Shown: piece after piece, positions 1-10,628 of the stretch
Layout: each line of letters starts with the position of its first letter
Numbering within the stretch: the first letter of the stretch is position 1
Source of the DNA: an uncultured Flavobacteriales bacterium
GTDB taxonomy: Bacteria; Bacteroidota; Bacteroidia; Flavobacteriales_D; Crocinitomicaceae
Assembly (NCBI GenBank): GCA_937973685.1
Contig: CALJKJ010000018.1
Span: forward strand, 1-64,000
Direction of reading: 5' to 3'
Length of the DNA: 64,000 bases
The notes under the pieces: model-generated
Told to the model about the DNA's origin: nothing
What the model saw: the letters and a program-made list of their open reading frames with translations, nothing else
The model's database searches: none
Program-made: the position numbers and the translations under genes

Positions 1-316
<316 letters not shown>

Positions 317-446
317 TATAATACTCTAATTTTCTTGTTACTTCAATCGCCAATTCGTCAAGACTAAAATACTAGTAATGATGAATGCAGAATGCAGAGA
401 ATAGTTCTCTAGATTCAACATTCGATATTCATCATTCAAAAGTTTT
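317..446 (+). other. 23S-5S internal spacer with an imperfect inverted repeat
   Basis: Spacer between 23S and 5S with no tRNA. Positions 376-442 hold a degenerate inverted repeat built of GAATG/ATGAAT words (GATGAATGCAGAATG on one arm, CATTCGATATTCATCATTC on the other), which could fold into a long imperfect hairpin, perhaps an RNase processing stem. The same kind of word-repeat DNA occurs at 57127-57180. Confidence 0.5.
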
Positions 447-556
<110 letters not shown>

Positions 557-561
557 TTTTA

Positions 562-597
562 TAAATCCTGTCATTCTTTGAGTGACAGGATTTTTTT
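562..597 (+). terminator. rRNA operon terminator
   Basis: Stem AAATCCTGTCA / TGACAGGATTT around a short loop, followed by a run of T. It lies 6 bp after the 5S gene. Two degraded copies of the same terminator follow at about 684-720 and 807-841. Confidence 0.85.
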
Positions 598-842
598 GTT
601 TATACTGTTTTTTATATAAGTTATCACTTTAATGGTACTGTCCGTCAGCTGACGGATGGAAGAGTAAGTCGATGCCACTTTTATAAATCCTGTCATTCTT
701 TGAGTGGCAGGATTTTTTTTGTTTCTACTGTTTTTTATATAGTTTATCACTTTACTGTTACTGTCCGTCAGCCGACGGATGGAAGAGTAAGTCGATGCAA
801 CTTTTATAAATCCTGTCATTCTTTGAGTGCAAGGATTTTTTT

Positions 843-966
843 GTTTAATACAGATTGGTAATTTACTTACTGTGAATTAGTTTCCTTTTTATACTAGTTT
901 AGGCCATCTCTGATTTTAAATAATCTTTGAGGTATACTATTAATTTCTTTATCATAATGATAAGCA
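843..966. other. Gene-free AT-rich stretch
   Basis: Between the last 5S-tail copy and the ndk terminator I see no coding region, RNA gene or clear repeat. Confidence 0.5.
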
Positions 967-970
967 CAAA

Positions 971-1000
971 AAAATCCTGTAGTTAAAAACTACAGGATTC
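971..1000 (-). terminator. ndk terminator
   Basis: Perfect 12-bp inverted repeat AATCCTGTAGTT (973-984) / AACTACAGGATT (988-999). Read on the minus strand it is followed by a T run, 20 bp beyond the ndk stop codon. Confidence 0.85.
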
Positions 1001-1021
1001 AATATCGTATGAAATTAAAGT

Positions 1022-1441
1022 TTAGATAATTTCGTTTGCATCAAAATGAAAAACACCTTCAATAGCAGCATTCTCATCAGAATCAGAACCATGTACAGCA
1101 TTTCTACCTTTTGATTCAGCATAATACTTTCTAATAGTCCCTTCTGCTGCCTCTGCAGGATCAGTCGCACCAATTAATGCACGGAAATCTGCTACAGCAT
1201 TATCCTTCTCTAATATTGCAGCTACAATCGGTCCTGATGTCATGTATTCAACTAATTCACCGTAGAAAGGTCTTTCAGCATGGACTTCATAAAACTTTTG
1301 TGCTTGTTCTGTACTTAGTTGTGTCAATTTCATTGCCTTGATTGAAAATCCTGCTTGGATGATCATATCAATAATTTTACCCATGTGACCATTTTCGATC
1401 GCATCTGGTTTTAACATTGTAAATGTTCTGTTTCCTGACAT
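1022..1441 (-). CDS. ndk: Nucleoside diphosphate kinase
   Basis: Transfers the gamma-phosphate of ATP to nucleoside diphosphates through a phosphohistidine, keeping NTP/dNTP pools balanced in the cytosol. The 139-residue product has the full family length, starts with the typical TFTMLKPDA strand, and carries the active-site segment NAVHGSDS near residue 115 with the catalytic His. The [14 protein letters not shown] and [19 protein letters not shown] segments are also diagnostic. ATG start at 1441; a TAttTTTG promoter element lies upstream on the minus strand and a strong terminator downstream, so it is a single-gene unit divergent from mntR. Confidence 0.97.
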   Translation of the reverse strand: MSGNRTFTMLKPDAIENGHMGKIIDMIIQAGFSIKAMKLTQLSTEQAQKFYEVHAERPFYGELVEYMTSGPIVAAILEKDNAVADFRALIGATDPAEAAEGTIRKYYAESKGRNAVHGSDSDENAAIEGVFHFDANEII

Positions 1442-1468
1442 TATAATTATTGTTTAATTTATAGACTG

Positions 1469-1476
1469 CAAAAATA
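1469..1476 (-). promoter_or_regulatory. ndk promoter -7 element
   Basis: TATTTTTG on the minus strand matches the Bacteroidota consensus TAnnTTTG, 28 bp upstream of the ndk ATG. No clear -33 element was recognised. Confidence 0.5.
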
Positions 1477-1521
1477 CAACTATTTTTTTCTTTCACCTTT
1501 ATAATTTATAAGCTATTTAAA

Positions 1522-1537
1522 TTTAGACATGTCTAAA
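1522..1537. promoter_or_regulatory. Operator palindrome of the metal-uptake operon
   Basis: TTTAGACATGTCTAAA is a perfect 16-bp palindrome. It lies just upstream of the TAtaTTTG promoter element at 1546-1553, where a bound repressor would block RNA polymerase. DtxR/MntR-family repressors bind palindromes of this kind and the first gene of the operon encodes such a repressor, so autoregulation by Mn(II)/Fe(II) is inferred. Confidence 0.65.
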
Positions 1538-1545
1538 AATATATT

Positions 1546-1553
1546 TATATTTG
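1546..1553 (+). promoter_or_regulatory. mntR operon promoter -7 element
   Basis: TATATTTG matches TAnnTTTG. The predicted transcription start is about 1558-1560, which leaves only ~10 nt before the ATG at 1569 and rules out the upstream TTG codon at 1551 as the start. Confidence 0.6.
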
Positions 1554-1568
1554 TGTAAAAATTGCAGC

Positions 1569-2231
1569 ATGCTTACACAAAGTGAAGAAAATTATCTCAA
1601 AGCAATTTATGCACTTAATTTTGAGTCAAGTTCTCTGGTTGCTACAAATGACTTAGCAAGCAAACTCAATACCAAAGCATCATCTGTTACTGATATGCTC
1701 AAAAAACTTGCTGATAAGAACTACTTAAGTTATCAAAAGTATCAAGGATGTTCGTTAACTCCTTTAGGTTTATCAACTGCCATTGCGATCGTTCGTAAAC
1801 ATAGACTTTGGGAAGTTTTTCTAGTTGAAAAGTTGAATTTTGGATGGGAAGATGTTCATGTTATAGCGGAACAATTAGAACATATTCAGTCGAATGCCTT
1901 GGTTGATAAATTGGCGGACTTCTTAGGGAATCCTCAATATGACCCACATGGTGACCCAATACCAAACAGTAATGGTGTTTTTCCAAAAGTTAATGAATTT
2001 GTGTTATTATCTGAAGCTGAAGTAAATAAGGAATATCAAATTATGGGAGTGAAAGATGGCGATCCAGTTTTCCTTAAATATTTGTCAACCATAAATTTCG
2101 CTCTAGGAACAACTTTCAAGATAACAACAATTTATGAATTTGATAACTCTATCATAGTTATGATCAAAAATTCTCAGATTCAACTTTCAGATCAAGTTGC
2201 AAGACGAATAACTGTTCAATTGGTATCATGA
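1569..2231 (+). CDS. mntR: MntR/DtxR-family metal-dependent transcriptional repressor
   Basis: Cytoplasmic repressor that binds operators when loaded with Mn(II) or Fe(II). The 220-residue protein has an N-terminal winged helix (about 1-65, opening SEENYLKAIYAL), a dimerisation/metal domain (about 66-140) with the E-x-x-E-H motif in AEQLEHIQS, and a C-terminal FeoA/SH3-like domain (about 150-220). Glu rather than Cys at the first position of that motif is the MntR rather than DtxR pattern. The open frame extends to TTG 1551, but that codon lies inside the promoter; ATG 1569 is chosen. The stop overlaps the next gene by 4 bp, so it heads the transporter operon it probably controls. Confidence 0.85.
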   Translation: MLTQSEENYLKAIYALNFESSSLVATNDLASKLNTKASSVTDMLKKLADKNYLSYQKYQGCSLTPLGLSTAIAIVRKHRLWEVFLVEKLNFGWEDVHVIAEQLEHIQSNALVDKLADFLGNPQYDPHGDPIPNSNGVFPKVNEFVLLSEAEVNKEYQIMGVKDGDPVFLKYLSTINFALGTTFKITTIYEFDNSIIVMIKNSQIQLSDQVARRITVQLVS

Positions 2232-3127
2232 AATTTACTATAATAGCATTTCCACTTCTTTTTTTGATTGCTTGTAAATCAGATAATGTTTCGAATCAAC
2301 GATTGATAGTTTGTTCGACTTCAATTATTGCAAGTTGTATTTCGGAAATTGTTGGAGATGATTTTACCGTTGAATCATTAATGGGACCTGGAGTTGATCC
2401 CCATTCGTATAACCCACGACCAAATGATATCAAGAAATTAAATAGTGCTGCAGTTATTATTTATAACGGTTTCCATTTGGAAGGAAAAATGCAAACTATT
2501 TTTAAACGATTAAAATTACAAACCAAGGTTTTTGCGCTTTCTGATTACTATCCAATGAAATCTCAAATTAAATTAAATCAACAAGGTGCAACTGACCCAC
2601 ATATATGGTTTGGATCTTTCGAATGGTTAAAAAGTTTGAAAACGGTTACGATTCATCTTGGTTCGATTTATCCAGCTTACAAGTTACCATTTAGACAACG
2701 ATTCAGTTTGTTTTCAGCAAAAATTACTCGATTTTCAAATCAAACTATTTTATTATTTAAACAAATACCACAATCACAAAGGGTTCTGATAACATCTCAC
2801 GATGCTTTCCATTATTTCGGTAACACTTTTGGTTTGAAAGTCATGGCCTTACAAGGCGTATCTACAGTGCAAGAACCTAGTCTGAAACATGTTTATGCAT
2901 TAGTAGATTTTATAGTAGAGCATAATGTGAAAGCAATATATATCGAACATTCAGTAAGTCCAAAGACGGTGCAGTTAATTCTTGAATCGGCTCATAAAAG
3001 ACATGCTACGGTAAAGCTTGGAGGAACGTTGTATTCCGATGCTTTGGGTCCGAAAAATCACTTAAGTGGGACTTATTTGGGAATGTTAAAACATAATTGT
3101 TGGACGATTTATAAAAGTTTAAAATAA
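2228..3127 (+). CDS. TroA-like Mn/Fe/Zn ABC transporter substrate-binding lipoprotein
   Basis: Periplasmic metal-binding component of a cluster A-I importer. A lipoprotein signal ends in LIAC with lipidated Cys16. Candidate metal ligands are His59 (GVDPHSYNP), His125 (DPHIW), His191 (SHDAF) and Asp271 (YSDALGP), the H-H-H-D set known for TroA. There is no His-rich loop of the ZnuA type, which favours manganese or iron over zinc. Length 299 residues is normal. The start overlaps the mntR stop and the ATPase gene begins 1 bp after its stop. Metal identity is inferred from the MntR-like neighbour. Confidence 0.88.
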   Translation: MKFTIIAFPLLFLIACKSDNVSNQRLIVCSTSIIASCISEIVGDDFTVESLMGPGVDPHSYNPRPNDIKKLNSAAVIIYNGFHLEGKMQTIFKRLKLQTKVFALSDYYPMKSQIKLNQQGATDPHIWFGSFEWLKSLKTVTIHLGSIYPAYKLPFRQRFSLFSAKITRFSNQTILLFKQIPQSQRVLITSHDAFHYFGNTFGLKVMALQGVSTVQEPSLKHVYALVDFIVEHNVKAIYIEHSVSPKTVQLILESAHKRHATVKLGGTLYSDALGPKNHLSGTYLGMLKHNCWTIYKSLK

Positions 3128-3128
3128 C

Positions 3129-3857
3129 ATGAATTGTATTGAAATAACTAATCTGTCAGTTAATTATGACAATCAGTTGGCTTTGAAAAACGTCAATTTA
3201 ACGATTGATTCGGGACAAATGATTGCTATCATCGGACAAAATGGATCGGGTAAGTCAACGTTGATTAAAGCAATTTTAGGATTAATTCCTGCTCAGTTTG
3301 AGAAAGTGCTTTTTTTTGGTCAACAATTAGCTCAAGTTCGTTCACAAGTAACATATATACCACAACGCGAATCGATTGATTGGGATTTTCCAATTTCTGT
3401 CTATGAAGTAGTTGAGATGGGTCGATTAAATCCAAACAAATGGTGGAAGAAGACTGGTCAAATGGATAAACAACTTATTCACGAAGCACTTGAAAAGGTT
3501 GGGATGTTATCTGAAGCATCGAAACAAATAGGCGAATTGTCTGGAGGGCAGCAGCAGCGTGTTTTTTTAGCGCGTGCATTGGTTCAAAACACTTCTTTAT
3601 TAATTATGGACGAACCCTTTTCTGGAGTCGATATCCGTTCTCAGAAAGTGATTTTTGACGTCTTAACTGAATTGAAAAATGCGGGTAAAACAATACTCAT
3701 AGTTCATCATGATTTGTCTACTGTTGCGGCTCATTTTGATCACGTTATTGTTTTGAAAAACGAATTATTGGCTTTTGGTGAAACAGAAAAAGTATTTCAA
3801 TCAACAATTATAGAAAAAGCGTTTGGTATTCCTTTAAATCTTTCAAAAAATGATTGA
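3129..3857 (+). CDS. Mn/Fe ABC transporter ATP-binding protein
   Basis: Cytoplasmic ATPase that powers metal import with the two permeases that follow. Walker A GQNGSGKST is near residue 36, the signature LSGGQQQR near 138, Walker B LLIMDEP near 158 and the switch His in VHHD near 196. The VTYIPQRESIDWDFPISVYEVVEMGR segment is characteristic of MntB/TroB/ZnuC ATPases. At 242 residues it is full length. The stop overlaps the first permease by 8 bp, which implies translational coupling. Confidence 0.92.
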   Translation: MNCIEITNLSVNYDNQLALKNVNLTIDSGQMIAIIGQNGSGKSTLIKAILGLIPAQFEKVLFFGQQLAQVRSQVTYIPQRESIDWDFPISVYEVVEMGRLNPNKWWKKTGQMDKQLIHEALEKVGMLSEASKQIGELSGGQQQRVFLARALVQNTSLLIMDEPFSGVDIRSQKVIFDVLTELKNAGKTILIVHHDLSTVAAHFDHVIVLKNELLAFGETEKVFQSTIIEKAFGIPLNLSKND

Positions 3858-4692
3858 CGATTTATCGATACTTTATTTATTCATAGGAATATCTTTTATC
3901 AGTGTAACTTCAGGGGTTATTGGCGTGTTCAATTTCCTGCAAAAAAAAGCACTCGTTGGTGACGCAGTCGCACATGCAGTACTCCCCGGAATAATTATTG
4001 CTTACCTTCTATCAGGTGTTCGTGTTTCATGGATATTATTGCTTGGAGCAGTTATTGCTGGTTTTTTGACGTTAAGTGTTATCACGTTGTTATTAAAGCA
4101 CTCAAAACTGAAACAAGATTCTGTCATCGCACTTGTGATGATTTCTTTCTTTGCTTTTGGATTAAGTTTACTTTCGTATGTTCAATTACAACCTACATTA
4201 AGTCAAGCAGGATTGTCCGATTTTTTATTTGGAAAGGTCACCTCACTGACAGAAAATGATCTTGATTTGTTCATTTTCATTTGTAGTTTATTACTAATAG
4301 TTATTCGTCTCTTTTTCAAACGAATAATAGCTATTGTCTTTGATAGTACATTCATGCGTTTCAAAGGTTATTCTATGGTGAAATGGACATTTTTCTTGAA
4401 TCTAATTACGATTATTATTGTTGCTATTGGTATTCAGGCAGTAGGCGTAGTTTTAATGTCAGCGTTATTAATACTACCTGTTACAACAGCGAAACAATTA
4501 ACCAATAAACGGTTTAACTTAATGGTATGGACTATCTTTTTTTCCATTTCTTCGGCAATTATCGGGACATTTATTTCTTTGAACTCAAGTCAATTACCAA
4601 CAGGGCCGTTAATTAGCATGGTGTTGTGTTGTGGTTTGTTCATAACTGTAAGTTTAAAATGGTTTATCTCTAAAACACAAGCTAATGGATGA
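3850..4692 (+). CDS. Mn/Fe ABC transporter permease (first of two)
   Basis: Inner-membrane permease of the ABC-3 (TroC/ZnuB) family: 280 residues with about eight hydrophobic segments and the family motif GDAVAHAVLPGI near residue 37. It overlaps the ATPase gene by 8 bp and the second permease by 8 bp. With its paralogue it should form a heterodimeric channel, as in the TroCD arrangement. Confidence 0.9.
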   Translation: MIDDLSILYLFIGISFISVTSGVIGVFNFLQKKALVGDAVAHAVLPGIIIAYLLSGVRVSWILLLGAVIAGFLTLSVITLLLKHSKLKQDSVIALVMISFFAFGLSLLSYVQLQPTLSQAGLSDFLFGKVTSLTENDLDLFIFICSLLLIVIRLFFKRIIAIVFDSTFMRFKGYSMVKWTFFLNLITIIIVAIGIQAVGVVLMSALLILPVTTAKQLTNKRFNLMVWTIFFSISSAIIGTFISLNSSQLPTGPLISMVLCCGLFITVSLKWFISKTQANG

Positions 4693-5548
4693 GTTATTAC
4701 TAATCATAACGGCATCATTGGTCGCTATTCCTGCAGCTATAATTGGGGTTTTTTTGCAGTTGAAAAAATCAGTGATGATAGGTGATGCAATTTCCCATGC
4801 TGTTTTACCAGGGATAGTGATTGCTTATTTGGTCGCTGGAACAATGGATAGTAATGTTGTTGTATTTGGAGCAGCGATAGCGGGATTTTCAACAACCTTA
4901 TTGATTGATTTTTTCCATACTCGATTAGCAATTCAAAAAGATGCTGCGATTGGAACTGCTTCCACTTTTTTATTTTCACTTGGTGTTTTGTTATTAGCAC
5001 TGTTCTTTGGACAGAATACTGAATTGGATCAAGAATGTGTGCTATATGGTGCGATCGAAACATCTGTGATTGAACAATACGTTACAGGTGAATATATCAT
5101 TGGGACGCGTGCAATTTTTCAATTGTTACCCTTGAATATTGTTGTAATTATCTTAGTCTTTAAAGGTCTTAATGTCTGGAAAAGTTGGTTGTTTAGTGAT
5201 TCTTTTACTACAATGTTAGGATTTAATGTTTCAACATGGCGTATATTATTGTTGCTTTTACTAAGTCTACATGCTGTTCTTAGTTTCGAAAGTGTAGGAG
5301 CCGTCATGTTAATTGGTTTGTTAGTCTTACCAGGAGCAACTGCATTACTAATTGCTAAAAGTTTAAAATCAACATTAATTCTTGCTGTTTCTGTAGCACT
5401 AATAGCATGTGTTTCAGGTGTGTTAATTGGATTTCAATTAAATATTTCAATAGCACCTGTCATAATTTTGTCCAATAGTTTTTTGTTTTTAATCACAATC
5501 ATTTATTCAAAAAAACACAAGCGTCATTTAAATTTTACAAAAAATTAA
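4685..5548 (+). CDS. Mn/Fe ABC transporter permease (second of two)
   Basis: Second ABC-3 permease, 287 residues, about eight membrane segments, with the motif GDAISHAVLPGI near residue 33. It carries a longer loop around residues 95-130 than its paralogue. Last gene of the mntR-troABCD-like operon. No terminator directly follows; the first hairpin with a T run is at 5648-5687, beyond a separate promoter-like element. Confidence 0.9.
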   Translation: MDELLLIITASLVAIPAAIIGVFLQLKKSVMIGDAISHAVLPGIVIAYLVAGTMDSNVVVFGAAIAGFSTTLLIDFFHTRLAIQKDAAIGTASTFLFSLGVLLLALFFGQNTELDQECVLYGAIETSVIEQYVTGEYIIGTRAIFQLLPLNIVVIILVFKGLNVWKSWLFSDSFTTMLGFNVSTWRILLLLLLSLHAVLSFESVGAVMLIGLLVLPGATALLIAKSLKSTLILAVSVALIACVSGVLIGFQLNISIAPVIILSNSFLFLITIIYSKKHKRHLNFTKN

Positions 5549-5581
5549 CGCACAGTAAGAATGTGATTTGGAATAATGACG

Positions 5582-5589
5582 TATATTTG
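5582..5589 (+). promoter_or_regulatory. Promoter -7 element upstream of a short terminated transcript
   Basis: TATATTTG, an exact TAnnTTTG match, 34 bp after the metal-transport operon. The next terminator-like hairpin ends 98 bp later, before the following gene starts. Confidence 0.5.
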
Positions 5590-5594
5590 CACAG

Positions 5595-5688
5595 AAGTTT
5601 TCATCGTAATAGAAACTTCAGGGTTTATAGTTTTAGCATGGTTTAGCAAAAAGAGGAGTGAATTTTAAAGAATTTTCTCCTCTTTTTG
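5595..5688 (+). ncRNA. Candidate small RNA or terminated leader
   Basis: Between the TATATTTG element and a strong hairpin at 5648-5687 lies about 95 nt with no reading frame. It starts with a small hairpin (GAAGTTT 5594-5600 / AAACTTC 5613-5619). It may be a free-standing sRNA or an attenuated 5' leader of the outer-membrane gene at 5746. I do not recognise an Rfam family. Confidence 0.35.
5648..5687 (+). terminator. Rho-independent terminator or attenuator
   Basis: AAAAAGAGGAG (5648-5658) pairs with CTCCTCTTTTT (5677-5687) across an 18-nt loop, and more T follows. It lies upstream of the outer-membrane protein gene. Confidence 0.65.
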
Positions 5689-5745
5689 TTTTTAAACAAA
5701 TTTGATTTCGTTTTTTTTCTACTTTTAGATTATACTTTAAATCAC

Positions 5746-7230
5746 ATGGTCACAAAAACGATTACACTTTTTTTCCTTTTATTAGCTTTTTTAGCCAAAT
5801 CTCAAACGCAAGGAGTAGCCTTTACATCTGTAGGGAAAGGTGCAATTACACCTTTTGTTACAGATTATCATTGTTTGGGTATAAATGCTTCAGCATTAGG
5901 TTGGGGGACAGGTTATGTAGGAAAGAAAATTACAACTGGTTCAAGTGAATTTGCATTTGCAATATACAGTGATTCTCTCAATTCAGATCGGTTGAAAAAT
6001 TTATCAACTTCAATCTGGAATAAGATTACTAAAAAAGAAAACGCAACTACCGGATTGTCAAATGCAGAAGCAATGGCAATGTATTCAGAAGCCGGTGTCG
6101 GAATTTCTGCTGATTATAATTGGGGAGGTTTTGCATTTCAAGGTAAACGATTGGGAGGTATTGCATTTAATGTGCGTGAAAATTACCAATGGTATTCGAA
6201 ATTAAGTAAAAATGCATCAGATGTTATTTTCCGAGGGAATTTGGCATCAATTTTCGATTCGTTAACCATTGCGATAAATGGGGATACTTCTCGGATTGCT
6301 AATACAGGTTCGATAAGTCAAGATACGTTGCAACATGTAATTTCGGGTTTTTCCTCTATTCCGTTGCATTTAAGTCAAGTATTAAATGGCACACAGATAA
6401 AAATGGTATGGAATCGTTCATATAACTTAGGTTATGGACGAAAAATTATTGGAAACGACTCGACTTTCGCTATTTATGGAGGTGTTGCTGGTCGCATTAT
6501 AGTTTCCAAAGCACTCTTTGATTTACAATCAGATGTTGATGGTTTGGTTATACATTCTTCGCTTTCAAATTCCTTCGGAATAGACTACTCTGGCGTCTCG
6601 GGGTCCAATTTACTTCCTAATTCTGGTGGTTCAGCGCTTTCCGTTGGAAATGGATACGGCATCGACTTTGCAGTTAGTGTAGCATTATCCACTAAATTTC
6701 GATTTTCGCTTGCAGTAAACAATATAGGTTCTGTTACTTACAAAAGAAACGTTTTTACAGTACAAGACACAACGTTTAACATACTTTCTTTGCAAGGTCT
6801 CGGAAATGCAAATATTACCAATTCTATTTCACAATTATTGACGCAAGGAGGTATTGTGAAAATGGTTGGACAAGAAAAATATGTTTTGCAAAATGCTTCT
6901 GATATTCGTTTAGGTGGTTCGTTCGCGCCATTCAAGTTCTTGAAAATGGGCTTCGATTTTGTTGCCCCGTTTAATAAAGAAAACCCTGGAAGTATTCAAA
7001 ATGCGATCTTTTCTTTTGGAGGAGAATTACGTATCTTAAAGTTTTTGGTTTTAAATGCAGGATACTTTGGTGGTGGAATTTATCAAAACAACATGCCACT
7101 TGGGGTAACATTCGTTCTACGAAATGGAGGTTACGAATTTGGAATAGCTTCAAGAGATGCCTTAAGTTTTTTCAACAAAAACGGGCATAGTTTGTCTGCT
7201 GCTATTGGTTTTGCTCGTTTTCGATTTTAA
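5746..7230 (+). CDS. DUF5723-like outer-membrane protein
   Basis: Probable outer-membrane beta-barrel of unknown role. The product from ATG 5746 (494 residues) begins with a good signal peptide (MVTKTITLFFLLLAFLAKSQ) and continues with many alternating beta-strands rich in Gly, Tyr and Phe, ending ...AAIGFARFRF with a terminal Phe, as usual for barrels. The frame is open from 5686, but that would put 20 extra residues in front of the signal peptide. It resembles the Bacteroidota DUF5723 family; the assignment comes from overall pattern, not a firm motif. Its 3' end overlaps the convergent NUDIX gene by 29 bp. Confidence 0.65.
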   Translation: MVTKTITLFFLLLAFLAKSQTQGVAFTSVGKGAITPFVTDYHCLGINASALGWGTGYVGKKITTGSSEFAFAIYSDSLNSDRLKNLSTSIWNKITKKENATTGLSNAEAMAMYSEAGVGISADYNWGGFAFQGKRLGGIAFNVRENYQWYSKLSKNASDVIFRGNLASIFDSLTIAINGDTSRIANTGSISQDTLQHVISGFSSIPLHLSQVLNGTQIKMVWNRSYNLGYGRKIIGNDSTFAIYGGVAGRIIVSKALFDLQSDVDGLVIHSSLSNSFGIDYSGVSGSNLLPNSGGSALSVGNGYGIDFAVSVALSTKFRFSLAVNNIGSVTYKRNVFTVQDTTFNILSLQGLGNANITNSISQLLTQGGIVKMVGQEKYVLQNASDIRLGGSFAPFKFLKMGFDFVAPFNKENPGSIQNAIFSFGGELRILKFLVLNAGYFGGGIYQNNMPLGVTFVLRNGGYEFGIASRDALSFFNKNGHSLSAAIGFARFRF

Positions 7231-7858
7231 CAAGATCATTATAAATCAGCTGACGTAATTCGTTTAATAGCAATGCTGTTGCGCCCCAAATTTTAATGCT
7301 GTCTTGATTGAAATGAGGCACGTTTTTTATTATGTGTTGCTCAGAAATAATCACATCTTCTTTTGATTGTGCTGAAGGATGAAATAAAGCATGTAGATCT
7401 ATCACTTTGATAGCTGCAACTTCTCGCTCATTACGTGCAAATTGAAACGTATTGTCTTTCGCGTAAAAGACATAAGGTTGAATCAAAAATTCACTAACGG
7501 GAATATAAAGCGAAGTTAAACTACCTAAATACTCAAAATTTGTACAATCGATGCCAATCTCTTCGATACATTCACGAATTGCTGTTTGCAGTAAATCAAC
7601 ATCTTTTTCGTCGTGTTTGCCTCCAGGAAAGCTAATTTGACCACTATGATTTCCATCGTATACTTGACGTTGTGTGACAATTGTCGCTAGTTTACCTTCC
7701 GGATTACTATGTAAAATGATAGCTACAGCTGCATTTCGATAAGGCGCTCCACTTGCGATTGCTGCTTTGCTACTCCCGCGTGTAGGAAGAAACTCCTGAT
7801 GAGCAGTTTCGCCAGGAAGTTCTTGTTGAAATAATTCGCGTAATAATTCGAGCGTCAT
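7202..7858 (-). CDS. NUDIX hydrolase (CoA pyrophosphatase-like)
   Basis: Hydrolyses a nucleoside diphosphate linked to another moiety. The Nudix box G-x5-E-x7-REUxEExGU is complete in GGKHDEKDVDLLQTAIRECIEEIGI, here near residues 82-106, and the segment GQISFPGGKH is typical of CoA-type Nudix enzymes. ATG 7858 is used (218 residues): the longer frame from 7897 runs through the gyrB terminator hairpin and is therefore unlikely. It lies directly downstream of gyrB on the same strand. Substrate is not determinable from sequence alone. Confidence 0.85.
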   Translation of the reverse strand: MTLELLRELFQQELPGETAHQEFLPTRGSSKAAIASGAPYRNAAVAIILHSNPEGKLATIVTQRQVYDGNHSGQISFPGGKHDEKDVDLLQTAIRECIEEIGIDCTNFEYLGSLTSLYIPVSEFLIQPYVFYAKDNTFQFARNEREVAAIKVIDLHALFHPSAQSKEDVIISEQHIIKNVPHFNQDSIKIWGATALLLNELRQLIYNDLVKIENEQNQ

Positions 7859-7876
7859 GAAAGAAAAAAATGAGGC

Positions 7877-7905
7877 AAAAAAAAGCCGCTTTTGCAAGCG
7901 ACTTT
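7877..7905 (-). terminator. gyrB terminator
   Basis: On the minus strand GTCGCTT (7902-7896) pairs with AAGCGGC (7891-7885) with one G-U pair, followed by eight T. It lies just after the gyrB stop at 7916. Confidence 0.75.
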
Positions 7906-7915
7906 TTCAGTTGAA

Positions 7916-9871
<1,956 letters not shown>

Positions 9872-9904
9872 CTATTTGCTTAATTGCATTTTTTCAATGC
9901 AACA

Positions 9905-9912
9905 CAAATATA
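9905..9912 (-). promoter_or_regulatory. gyrB promoter -7 element
   Basis: TATATTTG on the minus strand, matching TAnnTTTG, 37 bp upstream of the gyrB ATG. Confidence 0.5.
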
Positions 9913-9986
9913 GCGAAAACAAGCTTTTTTGAATGATAAAAAAACGGGGTAACTCCTTGTTTTATCAACAAAAGATTAACATTTTA

Positions 9987-10529
9987 TCACTTACCAACAA
10001 TCCATTTGATGATTTCTGGATCATTGGGCAAAGTACGTGGACTAATTACTTTTTCTAATTGCCCATTTTCGTTGATTAAGTACTTTTGAAAGTTCCATTG
10101 TACTTGATTGTCTTCCAGACCATTTAGCTCTTTTTGAGTTAGGAATTTGTACAAAGGATGCATGTTTTTGCCTTTCACGCTGATTTTCTCCATCATAGGA
10201 AAAGTGACTCCGTAGTTTTTTTGACAAAAAACCTCAATTTCTTTGTTTGTTCCAGGTTCTTGTCCCATGAAATCGTTTGCTGGAAAACCGATGATGACAA
10301 AATTAGCAGCAACATATTTTTTATAAACGGCTTCTAATTGCTCGTATTGAGGCGTCAAGCCACATTTCGATGCGGTATTGACAATCATTACTTTTTTACC
10401 TTTCAGACTAGCTAAGTCAAAGGTGTTTCCCTCGATGTCTTTCACTTTGAATTGGTGAATGCTTGAACTAGAACTTTGTGTAAATGCGAAACTCATAAGT
10501 GCGAATAATACGATAGTTAATCTGATCAT
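9987..10529 (-). CDS. Glutathione peroxidase-family (thioredoxin-type) peroxidase
   Basis: Reduces hydroperoxides. The peroxidatic Cys56 is in NTASKCGLTPQY, the conserved Gln/Trp partners are in the GFPANDF region and VQWNFQKYL. It is a Cys, not a selenocysteine, enzyme. ATG 10529 gives 180 residues with an N-terminal signal peptide (MIRLTIVLFALMSFAFTQ), so it is probably exported to the periplasm. The longer frame from 10559 adds only an unlikely tail before the signal peptide. Confidence 0.88.
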   Translation of the reverse strand: MIRLTIVLFALMSFAFTQSSSSSIHQFKVKDIEGNTFDLASLKGKKVMIVNTASKCGLTPQYEQLEAVYKKYVAANFVIIGFPANDFMGQEPGTNKEIEVFCQKNYGVTFPMMEKISVKGKNMHPLYKFLTQKELNGLEDNQVQWNFQKYLINENGQLEKVISPRTLPNDPEIIKWIVGK

Positions 10530-10628
10530 TTTTGTTGTTTTAATACAATATAAACGCACAAAAACGTTTTATGTTCATTTTTAACCCTGTTTTTGGAACT
10601 TTTTTTACGATTTTACGAATACAAACTT

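Noticed and set aside
376..442. Specific homology between the 23S-5S spacer and 57127-57180
   Set aside because: Both hold GAATG/ATGAA words and share AGAGAACTATTC in inverse orientation, but a 12-base match in AT-rich DNA of this size is expected by chance.
7859..7897. Upstream extension of the NUDIX protein (13 residues)
   Set aside because: It would be read through the gyrB terminator hairpin; ATG 7858 lies after it and fits the family start.
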